Origin: Paenibacillus agilis
GTDB lineage: Bacteria > Bacillota > Bacilli > Paenibacillales > Paenibacillaceae
Direction: 5' to 3'
Length of the DNA stretch: 64,000 nucleotides
NCBI RefSeq assembly: GCF_007786455.1
Contig: NZ_VNJK01000001.1
Span: 186,001-250,000, forward strand
The notes below the pieces were generated by a model that had not been told where the DNA came from, searched no databases, and saw nothing but the letters and a program-made list of their open reading frames with translations. Both the position numbers and the translations under genes were made by a program. Of the stretch, positions 17,212 to 26,476 are shown one piece after another; the stretch's first letter is position 1, and the number at the start of each line of letters is the position of its first letter.

Positions 17212-18744
17212 ATGGGATCCCAAGAACGCCATACAAGAAAAAGTCTATTAATGCGTTCCCTTGATGGCATCGAGAAGGTCGGGAATAAGCTTCCAGACCC
17301 TGTCATGCTGTTCGCATTACTATCATTGCTCGTTATGGTCGTTTCCGCTATTTTGTCTTCCATTGGATTAAGCGTAGCTGATCCGACAAAGCCTGGCGAA
17401 ACGCTAACGGTCATGAACCTTCTAAGCAAAGAAGGTCTTCAATATGTATTTGAAAATGCAGTTAAAAACTTTACGAACTTTGCACCTCTAGGAACGGTAC
17501 TTGTTACGATGCTCGGTATCGGGGTAGCTGAGCGTTCTGGCTTGATTACAGCTGCTTTGCGCGGTCTTGTAACTTCTGTACCACGTCAGCTTATTACAGC
17601 TTCACTCGTATTCGGTGGCGTTATGTCCAGTATGGCTTCTGATGCAGGATACGTTGTATTGACACCGCTTGGAGCGGTACTGTTCGCAGGCATGGGGCGT
17701 CACCCGCTTGCTGGTTTGGCTGCTGCATTTGCGGGTGTATCCGGTGGATTCAGTGCGAACTTGTTCCTGACATCGCTAGATCCAATGTTAGGTGAGTTAA
17801 CTCGTATGGCTGTCGAGCCATTCAACGCTGAATATGCGGCAAGCCTGAACGTTGCAGGAAACTATTACTTCATGGCTGTATCGGTATTCCTAATTACGAT
17901 TGTCGGTACATTCGTTACGGATAAAATCGTTGAACCTCGACTTGGAACGTACAAGGGCGAAGAGGTCGGTGAGCTGCAATACCTTACAAAGGAAGAGAAG
18001 AAAGGCCTTTGGGGCGCATTGGTATCATTGATTGTAACATGTGGATTGTTGTCTTTACTCGTGTTACCATCTTGGGGACCACTTCGTGGAGATGGAGATA
18101 TCGTTAGTTCGCCATTCTTCATGCACCTTGTGCCAATCCTTCTGATTATGTTCCTAGTGCCAGGTGTTGTTTATGGTAAAATGACCAAGTCTATTCATAA
18201 TAGCAAAGATGTGTCTAGAATGTTCGGTGACACAATGTCCAGCATGGGAAGCTACATTGTATTGGCATTCTTTGCGGGACAGTTCGTAGCTTACTTTACA
18301 CAGACGAATCTTGGTAAGATTCTTGCAATTAAAGGAGCAGAGCTACTGCAAGGCTCCGGTATTACAGGCATTCCATTGATTCTGATCTTTATATTAATTT
18401 GTGGATTTATTAATCTATTCATTGGATCGGCTTCGGCAAAATGGGCTATTATGGCGCCTGTGTTCGTTCCAATTATGATGCAATTTGGATATACACCAGA
18501 GTTTACACAGCTCGTATATCGTATTGCAGATTCGACAACAAACATTATTTCACCGCTCTTGCCGTACTTCGCCGTTATTATTGCGTTCGCGCAAAAGTAC
18601 GATAAGAAAATAGGTATCGGTACGCTAATTTCAACGATGATTCCATACTCGATTGCATTCTCAATTGCTTGGGTTATTATGCTCTTCCTTTGGATGTTCG
18701 CTGGCATAGACATCGGACCAGGTACTGGCGTTTACATGAAATAA
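17212..18744 (+). CDS. AbgT family transporter
   Basis: A 510-residue polytopic membrane protein with the AbgT architecture. The N-terminal NKLPDPVMLFALLSLLVM and the central SDAGYVVLTPLGAVLF, AAAFAGVSGGFSANL and GSASAKWAIMAPVFVP segments are highly characteristic. E. coli AbgT imports p-aminobenzoyl-glutamate, a folate breakdown product; other members export sulfonamides. Neither activity can be chosen here, since no abgA/abgB hydrolase genes are adjacent. ATG 17212 follows GAGAGG; GTG 17206 is an alternative start. The gene stands alone between two terminators. Confidence 0.88.
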   Translation: MGSQERHTRKSLLMRSLDGIEKVGNKLPDPVMLFALLSLLVMVVSAILSSIGLSVADPTKPGETLTVMNLLSKEGLQYVFENAVKNFTNFAPLGTVLVTMLGIGVAERSGLITAALRGLVTSVPRQLITASLVFGGVMSSMASDAGYVVLTPLGAVLFAGMGRHPLAGLAAAFAGVSGGFSANLFLTSLDPMLGELTRMAVEPFNAEYAASLNVAGNYYFMAVSVFLITIVGTFVTDKIVEPRLGTYKGEEVGELQYLTKEEKKGLWGALVSLIVTCGLLSLLVLPSWGPLRGDGDIVSSPFFMHLVPILLIMFLVPGVVYGKMTKSIHNSKDVSRMFGDTMSSMGSYIVLAFFAGQFVAYFTQTNLGKILAIKGAELLQGSGITGIPLILIFILICGFINLFIGSASAKWAIMAPVFVPIMMQFGYTPEFTQLVYRIADSTTNIISPLLPYFAVIIAFAQKYDKKIGIGTLISTMIPYSIAFSIAWVIMLFLWMFAGIDIGPGTGVYMK

Positions 18745-18766
18745 TAATAAATAAACGATTATGGAG

Positions 18767-18804
18767 AACTGCTTCTCAGCATTGGGCTGGGAGGCAGTTT
18801 TTTT
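18767..18804 (+). terminator. Terminator of the abgT-like gene
   Basis: AACTGCTTCTCAGC pairs with GGCTGGGAGGCAGTT (two G-U pairs) and is followed by seven T. Confidence 0.85.
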
Positions 18805-18819
18805 ATAGCCAAGCTCCAG

Positions 18820-18840
18820 TGAGAATGATAATTTTTATCA
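18820..18840. promoter_or_regulatory. Second Fur-box-like site
   Basis: GAGAATGATAATTTTTATC matches the 19-bp Fur consensus (GATAATGATAATCATTATC) at most positions. It lies 49 bp upstream of the perfect Fur box before the haem uptake operon. Confidence 0.55.
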
Positions 18841-18887
18841 ATTAGATTGAAATTTATATAAGTAAATGATAATATACTCCTGTGATA

Positions 18888-18916
18888 TTGATAATCATTA
18901 TCATAAATATCATAAT
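18888..18916 (+). promoter_or_regulatory. Fur-controlled promoter of the haem uptake operon
   Basis: TTGATA and CATAAT are 17 bp apart. A perfect 7-1-7 Fur box, TGATAATCATTATCA (18889-18903), covers the -35 element, so iron-loaded Fur would block polymerase directly. The first gene starts at 18967. The box matches the established Bacillus Fur consensus TGATAATNATTATCA exactly. Confidence 0.85.
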
Positions 18917-18966
18917 TTTATATTTTATCGACAATATTTTTATTGTTGCAAAGGGGTTATTTCTAC

Positions 18967-20037
18967 ATGAATTCTCGTAAACGTAAATGGAGTATGATGA
19001 TCGCAAGTTTGATGCTGCTAGCTGTACTTTCAGCATGCGGAAATGATACATCTACAAACCAAGCAGATAAGCAAGCGAATGAAGCGCAAAGTGCACACGG
19101 CTCTCATGGTTCTCACGGTTCGACTTCAAGCTCAGAGTCAAAGACAGATAAATCAAATGCACAAACAGATAAAGATAAAACAGCTGCAGTGGGCGGAACT
19201 TTCAAAGCTGATGAAGCGGAAGTAGCAGAACTGGCTGCACAATTTGGAGATAAGAAACCAGAGAAGGCTGTTGTTGTTTCTGTATCGATTTCTGAAATTT
19301 TACATGGATTGGGTGTTACGCCTGTAGGTGTTCCGACTTCGACGTTGGAACTGCCAGCAGCATTTAAAGATGTGAAGCGAATTGGTTCTGCCTTCAAGCC
19401 TGATCTTGAACAGATTACAAGCCTGGAGCCGGATGTTGTGATCGGGCCTGCTTCCATTAAAGATAGCTTGGAGAAGACGTTTAAGACAGCATCTCTCAAA
19501 ACAGCCTATATTCCTTCTGATTCCTTAGAGCAGTTAAAGTTGTCCACTGTCGTACTGGGCAAAGTATTCGGCAAAGAAGACAAAGCAAAGGAAATGCTCG
19601 ATAATCTCGCGAAGCAAGAAGCTGAAATGATCGTCAAAGCACAAGGTAAGTCTGCACCGAAGGTGATGATTCTGTTCGGTACTGCTGAATCCTTCATGAT
19701 GATGAATGAGAAAACTTTCCCTGGCAGTATCGCGGCGCAGTTGGGAGCGACAAATGTTGTATCCGAAGTGCTGAAATCCGATGAAACGTATCTTTCTTTA
19801 AATATGGAAGATGTAGTTACGGCGAACCCTGATGTCATATTGCTTGTTTCACATGGTGATCCGAATACAGCGCTTAAGAAATTTGAATCAGATGTGAAAA
19901 AGAACGGCGCATGGGAGAAGCTGAATGCGTTCCAGAACGGTAAAGTGAAAGCACTGGATTATAATCTCTTCGGTGTAGCTTCACTCGTTAAAGCAGGAGA
20001 AGCTTACGAGCATATGTTTAAACAATTGTACGAATAA
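18967..20037 (+). CDS. Haem/siderophore ABC transporter substrate-binding lipoprotein (IsdE-like)
   Basis: A 356-residue lipoprotein with lipobox LSAC (cysteine about 24), then a low-complexity linker with repeated HGSHGS and many Ser/Lys/Asp residues, and a class III periplasmic-binding fold (PF01497): GTFKADEAEV, LEPDVVIGP and a C-terminal LFGVASLVKAGEA. It captures an iron ligand outside the membrane for the permease and ATPase encoded next. The perfect Fur box upstream shows iron control, and the HugZ-type gene in the operon makes haem the likeliest ligand. The histidine-rich linker may bind metal or haem. ATG 18967 follows AAAGGGG. Confidence 0.85.
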   Translation: MNSRKRKWSMMIASLMLLAVLSACGNDTSTNQADKQANEAQSAHGSHGSHGSTSSSESKTDKSNAQTDKDKTAAVGGTFKADEAEVAELAAQFGDKKPEKAVVVSVSISEILHGLGVTPVGVPTSTLELPAAFKDVKRIGSAFKPDLEQITSLEPDVVIGPASIKDSLEKTFKTASLKTAYIPSDSLEQLKLSTVVLGKVFGKEDKAKEMLDNLAKQEAEMIVKAQGKSAPKVMILFGTAESFMMMNEKTFPGSIAAQLGATNVVSEVLKSDETYLSLNMEDVVTANPDVILLVSHGDPNTALKKFESDVKKNGAWEKLNAFQNGKVKALDYNLFGVASLVKAGEAYEHMFKQLYE

Positions 20038-20090
20038 GCTGCTGGCAATAAATGAATATCATGTTTTGATAATGAATGGGAGGAAGACCC

Positions 20091-21077
20091 GTGCTCGCCT
20101 ATAAAAATAAAAGCATAACGATCGGACTGACATTCCTCCTGCTAGTCATTGCCGTCATCTTATCGATTGCATTAGGTAGTGTAAAATACTCACCGTTTGA
20201 AATTATCGCTGCTTTGGTGGGGAATGGGGGAGCGGTGCCAGATACGATTATTTGGGACATTCGCATTCCAAGAGTCGTGTTAGCCGTTATCATAGGTGCC
20301 AATCTTGCGATTTCAGGTGCATTGCTGCAAGCGGTGATGAACAATCCTCTAGCTGATCCTGGATTGACGGGGGTATCTAGCGGTGCTGCTGTTTCTGTGC
20401 TTTTCATTTTGCTAGTGATGCCGAGCTATTCTTCGTTTGTACCAGCCGCAGCGATTATTGGAGGCACTGTGGCAGCGATAATGGTATATGCACTAGCTTG
20501 GAAAAAGAAAGGGTTGTCTCCTGTTCGAGTCATTTTGTCGGGTGTAGCGGTTAACTCCGTTTTCGGCGGTATTATCGGTCTTTTGTCCCTACTCTACAGT
20601 GATAAGCTGCCTGCAGCGCTGCAGTGGCTGAACGGTAGTATGTCCGGTAAAGGAATGGGAGATGTAACGATGATTTTGCCATACTCCATTCTAGGATGGA
20701 TTGCGGCGATCTTCTGCATTCGTCAAGCGAATGTGCTTCGTCTCGGCGAACAGGCAGCGTTGAATCTAGGTGAAAATGTGAACCGGATTCGAATCGTATT
20801 GTCGTTCACCGCTGTTTATTTGGCAGGTGTATCGGTTGCTACGGTTGGTATGATTGGCTTCGTTGGGCTTGTCGTTCCTCATATGGCGCGATTGCTGGTA
20901 GGCTCGGATTATCGGAATATGATACCGATGAGCATCGGATTAGGAGCGCTTGTACTGCTTGTAGCAGATACGTTGGGCAGAACGTTGTTCGCTCCGATGG
21001 ATATTCCGGCAGGTATTGTCATGGCAGTAGTAGGCGGACCCTACTTCTTATATCTGATGAGAAAGGGAGATATGTGA
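20091..21077 (+). CDS. FecCD-family ABC transporter permease, iron/haem
   Basis: A 328-residue membrane protein with about nine to ten helices. Diagnostic segments are IRIPRVVLAVIIGANLAISGALLQAVMNNPLADPGLTGV (read in parts), GMIGFVGLVVPHMARLLVG and a C-terminal FAPMDIPAGIVMAVVGGPYF. This is the FecCD/BtuC permease that carries iron complexes or haem across the membrane. GTG 20091 is the likely start because GGGAGGA lies just before it; an ATG at 20076 lies upstream of that site. The ATPase gene starts one base after the stop, so translation is probably coupled. Confidence 0.9.
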   Translation: MLAYKNKSITIGLTFLLLVIAVILSIALGSVKYSPFEIIAALVGNGGAVPDTIIWDIRIPRVVLAVIIGANLAISGALLQAVMNNPLADPGLTGVSSGAAVSVLFILLVMPSYSSFVPAAAIIGGTVAAIMVYALAWKKKGLSPVRVILSGVAVNSVFGGIIGLLSLLYSDKLPAALQWLNGSMSGKGMGDVTMILPYSILGWIAAIFCIRQANVLRLGEQAALNLGENVNRIRIVLSFTAVYLAGVSVATVGMIGFVGLVVPHMARLLVGSDYRNMIPMSIGLGALVLLVADTLGRTLFAPMDIPAGIVMAVVGGPYFLYLMRKGDM

Positions 21078-21078
21078 C

Positions 21079-21855
21079 ATGCTGGAAGCTAGCAATGTAA
21101 CGATTGGTTATGAGGATAAGACGATCGTAAAAAATGTCACCCTGCAGGTTAAAAAAGGCGAAATTGTCTCCATTATCGGACCAAATGGTTCTGGCAAGTC
21201 GACGCTGCTAAAGGGCATGTCTAGATTGATTCCTTGTGCAAGCGGTCAAGTGTGCATTGCGGGAGAATCGCTGCGCGCTATGGGGAGCAAGCGAATATCC
21301 CAATTGATGTGCATCCTGTGTCAATCGAATCAAACGCCCGCAGATATGACGGTAGAGGAACTTGTCTCCTATGGCAGATATCCGCATAAGAAGTGGTACG
21401 AGCGCTTAAATGTAGAGGACTATGACATTATTAACTGGGCCATTTTGCACACAGGAATGGAGCCTTTTCGCAAGCGACTTGTCATTTCCTTATCGGGTGG
21501 AGAAGCTCAGCGAGCTTGGATTGCTATGGCACTAGCACAAAGGCCGAAAGTGCTGCTGTTGGATGAGCCTACAACATATTTGGATATTGCGCACCAGCTT
21601 GAGGTGCTGGAACTTGTTCGTACGGTGAATAAGGAACTTGGAATCACCGTCATTATGGTACTGCATGATCTTAATCAGGCGAGCGCGTATAGTGATAAAA
21701 TTTACGTGATTCAGAATGGTGGCATACATATTACGGGGAAACCGCGCGATGTACTGACACCGGAAATGATTCGAACGGTATATGGAGTAGAAGCAGAAGT
21801 TCAGTACGTTGAGGCAGTGGAATATCCGCGTATTCATCCGCTGAAGCGCGCATGA
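21079..21855 (+). CDS. ABC transporter ATPase for iron/haem uptake
   Basis: A 258-residue ABC ATPase with Walker A GPNGSGKST (about 34-42), signature LSGGEAQRAWIA, Walker B VLLLDEPTTYLD and the H-loop in VLHDLNQAS. The FecE/BtuD type is indicated by the DEPTTYLDIAHQ segment. It drives the FecCD-like permease encoded immediately upstream. The C-terminal extension (EYPRIHPLKRA) is short. Third gene of the Fur-controlled operon. Confidence 0.93.
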   Translation: MLEASNVTIGYEDKTIVKNVTLQVKKGEIVSIIGPNGSGKSTLLKGMSRLIPCASGQVCIAGESLRAMGSKRISQLMCILCQSNQTPADMTVEELVSYGRYPHKKWYERLNVEDYDIINWAILHTGMEPFRKRLVISLSGGEAQRAWIAMALAQRPKVLLLDEPTTYLDIAHQLEVLELVRTVNKELGITVIMVLHDLNQASAYSDKIYVIQNGGIHITGKPRDVLTPEMIRTVYGVEAEVQYVEAVEYPRIHPLKRA

Positions 21856-21904
21856 AACGTGGATGAAACAACTGAGTAGACACATTGATGAGGGAGTTAT
21901 TGTT

Positions 21905-22405
21905 ATGAAACCAATTGATATGGAAGCCACCAAACAACGCTATGTTGAATTTATCGAAAGCTGCAAATCCATCGTGATTAGTAGCACGAACGAGCAGGGA
22001 ATACCTTTTATTAGCTACGCTCCAGTCGTGAAATTCAACGAGAAGCTCTATATTTATATTAGTAGAATATCAGATCATTATTATTACGTGGACAGCAATG
22101 AACACATTCATGTGATGATGATTGCTGATGAAGCGAAATCTCCGAATGTGTTTGCACGTGAGCGTGCTCGTTGGGTATGTACGACTGCTAATCTAGGTAA
22201 TGAAGGTCATGAAGATGTTTTTGCTCAGTTCGATGCAGCATTTGGTGAAAGTATGATGAAGCTGCTGCGAGGACTTGATTTCTCCTTATTCGAACTTACT
22301 CCAGTTGAAGGTCGCTATGTGGTAGGTTTCGGCCAAGCGTTCAATGTGAACTTATCCGGCAGTGTGCTGGAGCATGTTGTTGTGGATCGCAAAGAAAAGG
22401 AATAA
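21905..22405 (+). CDS. HugZ/HutZ-family haem utilisation protein (split-barrel FMN-binding fold)
   Basis: A 166-residue protein of the pyridoxamine-phosphate-oxidase-like split beta-barrel type. The start region RYVEFIESCKSIVISSTNEQG, FISYAPVVKF, MMIADEAKSPNVFARERARW and the C-terminal RYVVGFGQAFNVNL are typical of HugZ/HutZ haem oxygenases, which release iron from haem. Its position after a Fur-controlled binding protein, permease and ATPase supports haem degradation after import. ATG 21905 follows GAGGGAG; an in-frame ATG at 21863 has no ribosome binding site. Confidence 0.8.
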   Translation: MKPIDMEATKQRYVEFIESCKSIVISSTNEQGIPFISYAPVVKFNEKLYIYISRISDHYYYVDSNEHIHVMMIADEAKSPNVFARERARWVCTTANLGNEGHEDVFAQFDAAFGESMMKLLRGLDFSLFELTPVEGRYVVGFGQAFNVNLSGSVLEHVVVDRKEKE

Positions 22406-22426
22406 TTGTGAGAAAGGTTGATAAAG

Positions 22427-22909
22427 ATGTCGCATCCATTTGAAGCTGTTCAACCGATTTGGAGTGCAGTGCGTGACCGATTCCAAACGATGATAGAGAG
22501 TTTACAAGAAGCGGACATGGACTTGAACATTTCAGATTCGTTTCCCACGATTGCCTATTTGATTCGCCATAATGCTGAGGTAGAGTATATGTTTGCAGAT
22601 TGGTTCTTCAAGCGTGAAACGCCTGCTGATGTTACTTTTTTGACTGCTGGACCACCTAAGACTGTTTCGGTAGAGCTTGGTAAGATGGCAGAGTTAATTT
22701 CCTTTTCTGTATCAGCTAATGCGCATTTGATAGCTGGAATGAAGGATCTGCCGCAAGAGGATTGGGATAAACCAATTAAAACGCCGATCGGTACGTCAAC
22801 GCCGCGAGAAGCATTAGGACGGGCCATGTATCATACCGGTATTCATAGTGGTCAAATTTCATATATCCGCAAGCTGGCTGCTCAGCAGAACGATGCCGCT
22901 CAAGGCTAA
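22427..22909 (+). CDS. DinB-like four-helix protein
   Basis: A 160-residue helical protein of the DinB/YfiT fold. Histidines that would form the metal site are in IRHNAEVEYMFADWFF and HTGIHSGQISYIRKL; the third is less clear. Members are metal-binding enzymes, some thiol S-transferases, often of unknown substrate. It starts 21 bases after the HugZ-like stop and precedes the operon terminator, so it is co-transcribed with haem uptake and therefore probably iron-regulated. Whether it acts on haem products is unknown. Confidence 0.72.
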   Translation: MSHPFEAVQPIWSAVRDRFQTMIESLQEADMDLNISDSFPTIAYLIRHNAEVEYMFADWFFKRETPADVTFLTAGPPKTVSVELGKMAELISFSVSANAHLIAGMKDLPQEDWDKPIKTPIGTSTPREALGRAMYHTGIHSGQISYIRKLAAQQNDAAQG

Positions 22910-22941
22910 AGTAAAATAATAGAGAGTATACAGAATAAGAA

Positions 22942-22970
22942 AAGCAGACCTTCTCGGAGGTCTGCTTGTT
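22942..22970 (+). terminator. Terminator of the haem uptake operon
   Basis: AAGCAGACCT and AGGTCTGCTT form a perfect 10-bp stem with loop TCTCGG, followed by GTTTTC. Confidence 0.8.
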
Positions 22971-23046
22971 TTCGTTTGCGGTATATGTGAGATAAACATA
23001 ATTGAAAACTAGTTATACTTGATAAATGCTTGAGATGTGTATTAGG

Positions 23047-23256
23047 TTACTGCCACGTCTTGGCAACGAAGTCAGCCACGATGAGAAAGACTATGTAGGA
23101 AACAATGGCGATGGCAATATAGATAAAGCCTTGCTTGGTACGCTGTTGGAAAAAGCGAACGATACCAAGGCTAACAAGCGGGCACACAATTAGTAGGAAA
23201 AACAATACCGTTACAAATAGCTGTGGACTTATTGTACTAATATCGACGTAGGTCAA
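23047..23256 (-). CDS. Small membrane protein, two helices
   Basis: A 69-residue protein with two hydrophobic segments (about 12-34 and 44-64) joined by a short basic loop RFFQQRTKQG. The start is a TTG (MTYVDIST) preceded by GAGGTGA six bases upstream. I do not recognise the family. It is convergent with the haem operon and divergent from the ROK kinase gene. Confidence 0.6.
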   Translation of the reverse strand: MTYVDISTISPQLFVTVLFFLLIVCPLVSLGIVRFFQQRTKQGFIYIAIAIVSYIVFLIVADFVAKTWQ

Positions 23257-23471
23257 CGTAAATCACCTCATCATGTAGATTCGTAAGCAAAAAAGACTAC
23301 AATTGCTATTATATATCGTTTTCTAAGCCAAAGTCTTCCTTTTTTCTATCTTATTTTCGTCAAATTTTCATCAATTGAGTTTTAGGAAGACACTTCATCC
23401 TAGGATAATGGATGGTATAATAAGGAATAAGAAAAAGGAAGATCAATTGGGATAATTGAGGGGGAGCTATC

Positions 23472-24491
23472 GTGCGTTATATGGTTGGCATTGATTTAGG
23501 CGGTACGAACATCGTTTGCGGATTAGTGAATGAACAGTATGAGCTTATTGATAAAGTGAAGAAACCAACTGAAACCGAGCTTGGGGAAGAGCACGTATTG
23601 CAGAAAATGGCTTCGATGGTTGATGAGCTGCTAGAGAAGAACGGCATTGAGCGAAGCAGTTTGCTTGCGGTAGGTGCGGGATGCCCAGGATTCATTGACC
23701 CTATTCGCGGTGTTACGATATTTGCTGCTAATTTGAAGTGGACGGATGTTGAAGTGTCTCAGCGTCTGGGGGAGCTTGTAGGTGTTCCTGTGTTTATTGA
23801 TAACGATGTTCGAATGTATGTGTATGGTGAAGCGATGAGCGGTGCTGGTCGAGATGGCAAAGTAGTTCTGGGTGTTACTATCGGAACGGGGATGTCTGCG
23901 GCAACGGTTGCACACGGAGAATTGTACTATGGCCATCGTTTTATGGCAGGTGAGATTGGCCATGTCGCAATGGATGGGGAAACTACACCTTGCGGTTGTG
24001 GGCTGACAGGCTGTGTGGAAACCATTGTATCCGCTACTGGATTGGTTCGCCAAGCGAAAGAGGCGTTGGAGGCAGGCCGAAGCAGCATATTGCGTGAAGC
24101 TTATGAAGCTGGAAGCTTGACGGCAGCACTTGTATCAGAAGCATACGATCAAGGAGATGAGCTTGCCAAATCTATCATGCAGCATACGGGTACCGTGTTA
24201 GGTAAAGCGTTGGCCTATGCGATTACCGCGTACAGTCCAGACGTTCTCGTTATTGGCGGCGGCGGTTCTTTGGCAGGAGAGCGATTGTTTGCTCCGGTTC
24301 GTGAAGCACTGAAGCGTCATGTATATCATGGTTATTTGGAGCAGTTGGAAATTCGCCAAGGTGAACTGATCGATGATGGCGGTGTCATTGGCAGTGCAGC
24401 ATTCGCGCGAACAAGATGGAGCCAACTAACCTCTACGTCATCTCAAGCGGCTGCTTCTACGTCAGATTCTATGCGTGATTGCCATGTTTAA
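23472..24491 (+). CDS. ROK family sugar kinase
   Basis: A 339-residue ROK kinase. The N-terminal phosphate-binding motif is GIDLGGTNIVCGLV, the catalytic aspartate is in FIDNDVRMYVYGE, GVTIGTGMSAATV is the second ATP motif, and the ROK zinc site reads GEIGHVAM with CGCGLTGCVE. Such enzymes are glucokinases or kinases of related sugars. It starts with GTG after GAGGGGGAG. The last bases overlap the start of a KDPG aldolase gene, so it may phosphorylate a sugar or sugar acid feeding the Entner-Doudoroff-type pathway rather than act as housekeeping glucokinase. The C-terminal 20 residues are Ser/Thr-rich. Confidence 0.85.
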   Translation: MRYMVGIDLGGTNIVCGLVNEQYELIDKVKKPTETELGEEHVLQKMASMVDELLEKNGIERSSLLAVGAGCPGFIDPIRGVTIFAANLKWTDVEVSQRLGELVGVPVFIDNDVRMYVYGEAMSGAGRDGKVVLGVTIGTGMSAATVAHGELYYGHRFMAGEIGHVAMDGETTPCGCGLTGCVETIVSATGLVRQAKEALEAGRSSILREAYEAGSLTAALVSEAYDQGDELAKSIMQHTGTVLGKALAYAITAYSPDVLVIGGGGSLAGERLFAPVREALKRHVYHGYLEQLEIRQGELIDDGGVIGSAAFARTRWSQLTSTSSQAAASTSDSMRDCHV

Positions 24492-25143
24492 GGCAGTTCC
24501 TCATTTACATACAGCTGCGACAGCTACATTGCTGCAGCAGCGCATCGTTGCGATATTCCGCGGTTATACGGGAGAGGCAGCTGATGAGGCTGCGGCAGCT
24601 TTGATTCGCGGCGGAGTTACATTGTTGGAGGTAACGATGAATACAGACGGAGCGGCTGCTATCGTATCCCGGTGGCGCGAACGCTTCGGAGAGCAGGTAT
24701 TTATCGGCGCTGGAACGGTCATAGATGAAGAAACAGCGCGTGAAGCTTTGGACAGTGGGGCACAATTTTTAATTACGCCTAATCTAGATGAGAAAGTGAT
24801 TGAACTTGCTCAAAGCCGAGGAATCGATGTATGGACGGGTGTATTGACTCCAACTGAAATGGTACGTGCATGGAAGGCAGGGGCGCCGGTATTAAAGCTG
24901 TTCCCGCTTGGTAGTCTCGGTTCAGAGTATATACGTGAAGTGCGTGGTCCACTCGGCCATATCCCGCTTATGGCGACAGGTGGTATTGATTTGCATAATG
25001 TGCAGCAATATTGGATGGCAGGAGCATCGGCATTTGGCCTTGGCTCCAAGCTCGTTCGCGGTGATCTTATTCGAGCAGCAGCATGGCAAGAGCTAGAGGA
25101 TCATGCTTCTAAATGGGTGGATACTGTGCGACATCTAGGCTAG
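24484..25143 (+). CDS. eda: 2-dehydro-3-deoxy-phosphogluconate (KDPG/KHG) aldolase
   Basis: A 219-residue class I aldolase. The Schiff-base lysine is in APVLKLFPLG, the catalytic glutamate in LLEVTMNT, and the phosphate-binding motif is MATGGIDLHN, all family hallmarks. It cleaves KDPG to pyruvate and glyceraldehyde-3-phosphate. ATG 24484 overlaps the ROK kinase stop codon; GTG 24475 is an alternative and neither has a clear ribosome binding site, so translational coupling to the kinase is likely. No edd, kdgK or uronate gene is adjacent. Confidence 0.88.
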   Translation: MFKAVPHLHTAATATLLQQRIVAIFRGYTGEAADEAAAALIRGGVTLLEVTMNTDGAAAIVSRWRERFGEQVFIGAGTVIDEETAREALDSGAQFLITPNLDEKVIELAQSRGIDVWTGVLTPTEMVRAWKAGAPVLKLFPLGSLGSEYIREVRGPLGHIPLMATGGIDLHNVQQYWMAGASAFGLGSKLVRGDLIRAAAWQELEDHASKWVDTVRHLG

Positions 25144-25239
25144 TAGAGCAAGACAAGATAGTTTTGTTCAGTAGACTGTTTTTAGTTATAGCTAAGCTGC
25201 CTTTGCTAAGGAATATACATGAGAGGAGGTCAGGTGGAT

Positions 25240-26190
25240 ATGCCATTCATTAGTCTGTTTATCATTGCTGTTGTTGTGTTAATTCTTCTCTTTTTCTTTG
25301 TCATTTGGCGCTTGTCTGTCAAAAGCCAATCGCCGCGAAGAATGCCAATCGAAGTACAGCCAACAGGGAAGTTTGAATCTATTGAATTTCAAGGCAGTGC
25401 ATGGCTAAGAGGCTGGTTGCTCTGGCCTACTGATGAGCAGCAAGAGCCTAGTAGCCAGCCCCTGCCTGTCATTATTATTTCTCATGGCTGGGCTTCCAAT
25501 CGCTCTCGTGTGCTGCGCTATGTGGAGCCATTTCGAGCAGCGGGTCATGCTGTTATTGTCTACGATGTCACAAGCCATGGGGAAAGCGGTGCGGTGAAGG
25601 CGCCATCTGCGCTGCTATTTCGTGATGACTTGCTTGCGGCCGTGCGCTATGCTCACACCCGTCCAGAGCTTGATGCTGCACGAATAGGCATCATTGGTCA
25701 TTCATTAGGCGGCTTTGGTGCCATGCTGGCGTTAGATGAAGGACTAGAGGTACAGGCGATTGTAACGGATTCGATGCCAGCTAATCCATTTACGATGATA
25801 ACAGCTGAGTTGAAGCGAAGAGGCCTGCCTATTTTTCCATTGGCGCAGCTTGTGCCTCGGATCTGGCTTCTGCGTGCTCGAATTAATAAGGCGGAGTTCG
25901 ATGCCATTAATATTCGGGAGACGATACTTCGCAATGAACGGAGGCGTTCAGGAAGAGTGCCGCTGTATATGATTCACTCGATGGGTGATACGTTTATTCC
26001 ACCTTCGGAATTGCAAGGGATTGTAACAGATTTACCTTGTGAATTGCCACATATGTTCGTCCATACGAATGGACATAGCTGTTCCGAACAGGACCCAGCA
26101 TTTTGGGAGGCTGTCCTGCCTTTTCTACATAAGCATGTAAAGCATGCAGCAGCTTCTTCAAATAGTTCTGATACATGTGCGTCCTCGTAA
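25240..26190 (+). CDS. Membrane-anchored alpha/beta hydrolase
   Basis: A 316-residue hydrolase with an N-terminal membrane helix (LFIIAVVVLILLFFFVIW), then an alpha/beta hydrolase fold. The oxyanion region is ISHGWASNRSR, the nucleophile elbow GHSLGG (serine), and late acid and histidine positions are IHSMGDTFIP and HTNGHSCSEQD. The fold resembles BAAT/dienelactone-hydrolase-like or prolyl-oligopeptidase-like hydrolases of unknown substrate. ATG 25240 follows GAGAGGAGGT by 10 bases; ATG 25219 lies before that site. Terminator follows directly. Confidence 0.82.
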   Translation: MPFISLFIIAVVVLILLFFFVIWRLSVKSQSPRRMPIEVQPTGKFESIEFQGSAWLRGWLLWPTDEQQEPSSQPLPVIIISHGWASNRSRVLRYVEPFRAAGHAVIVYDVTSHGESGAVKAPSALLFRDDLLAAVRYAHTRPELDAARIGIIGHSLGGFGAMLALDEGLEVQAIVTDSMPANPFTMITAELKRRGLPIFPLAQLVPRIWLLRARINKAEFDAINIRETILRNERRRSGRVPLYMIHSMGDTFIPPSELQGIVTDLPCELPHMFVHTNGHSCSEQDPAFWEAVLPFLHKHVKHAAASSNSSDTCASS

Positions 26191-26220
26191 GCATAATTGT
26201 GCTTGCGGGGCGTTTTTTTT
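26180..26220 (+). terminator. Terminator after the hydrolase gene
   Basis: CGTCCTCGTAAGCA pairs imperfectly with TGCTTGCGGGGCG around TAAT, followed by eight T. It begins inside the last codons of the gene. The 256 bases from here to the next start hold no clear feature. Confidence 0.7.
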
Positions 26221-26476
26221 GTAGAATGGGCTTAAATTTCAGTCATGGCTCTATGTTATTCGCCCTCCTTATTGAGCGTCAATCTGCTAATCTTGCTTCC
26301 TATTGTGCATAAGGTCTCCTAAACGCTCAACGTATGAAAGACGTTGTCGAGTACTGCAAGAAACGGCAAATGGGAGTGACAAGCGAGCTTTCCATAACGT
26401 GACACCCTTCTTATAGGCACTGTGCTACGATATGGATCATCCTATGATAAGGCTTGCCATATATGGAGGTGGCTTG

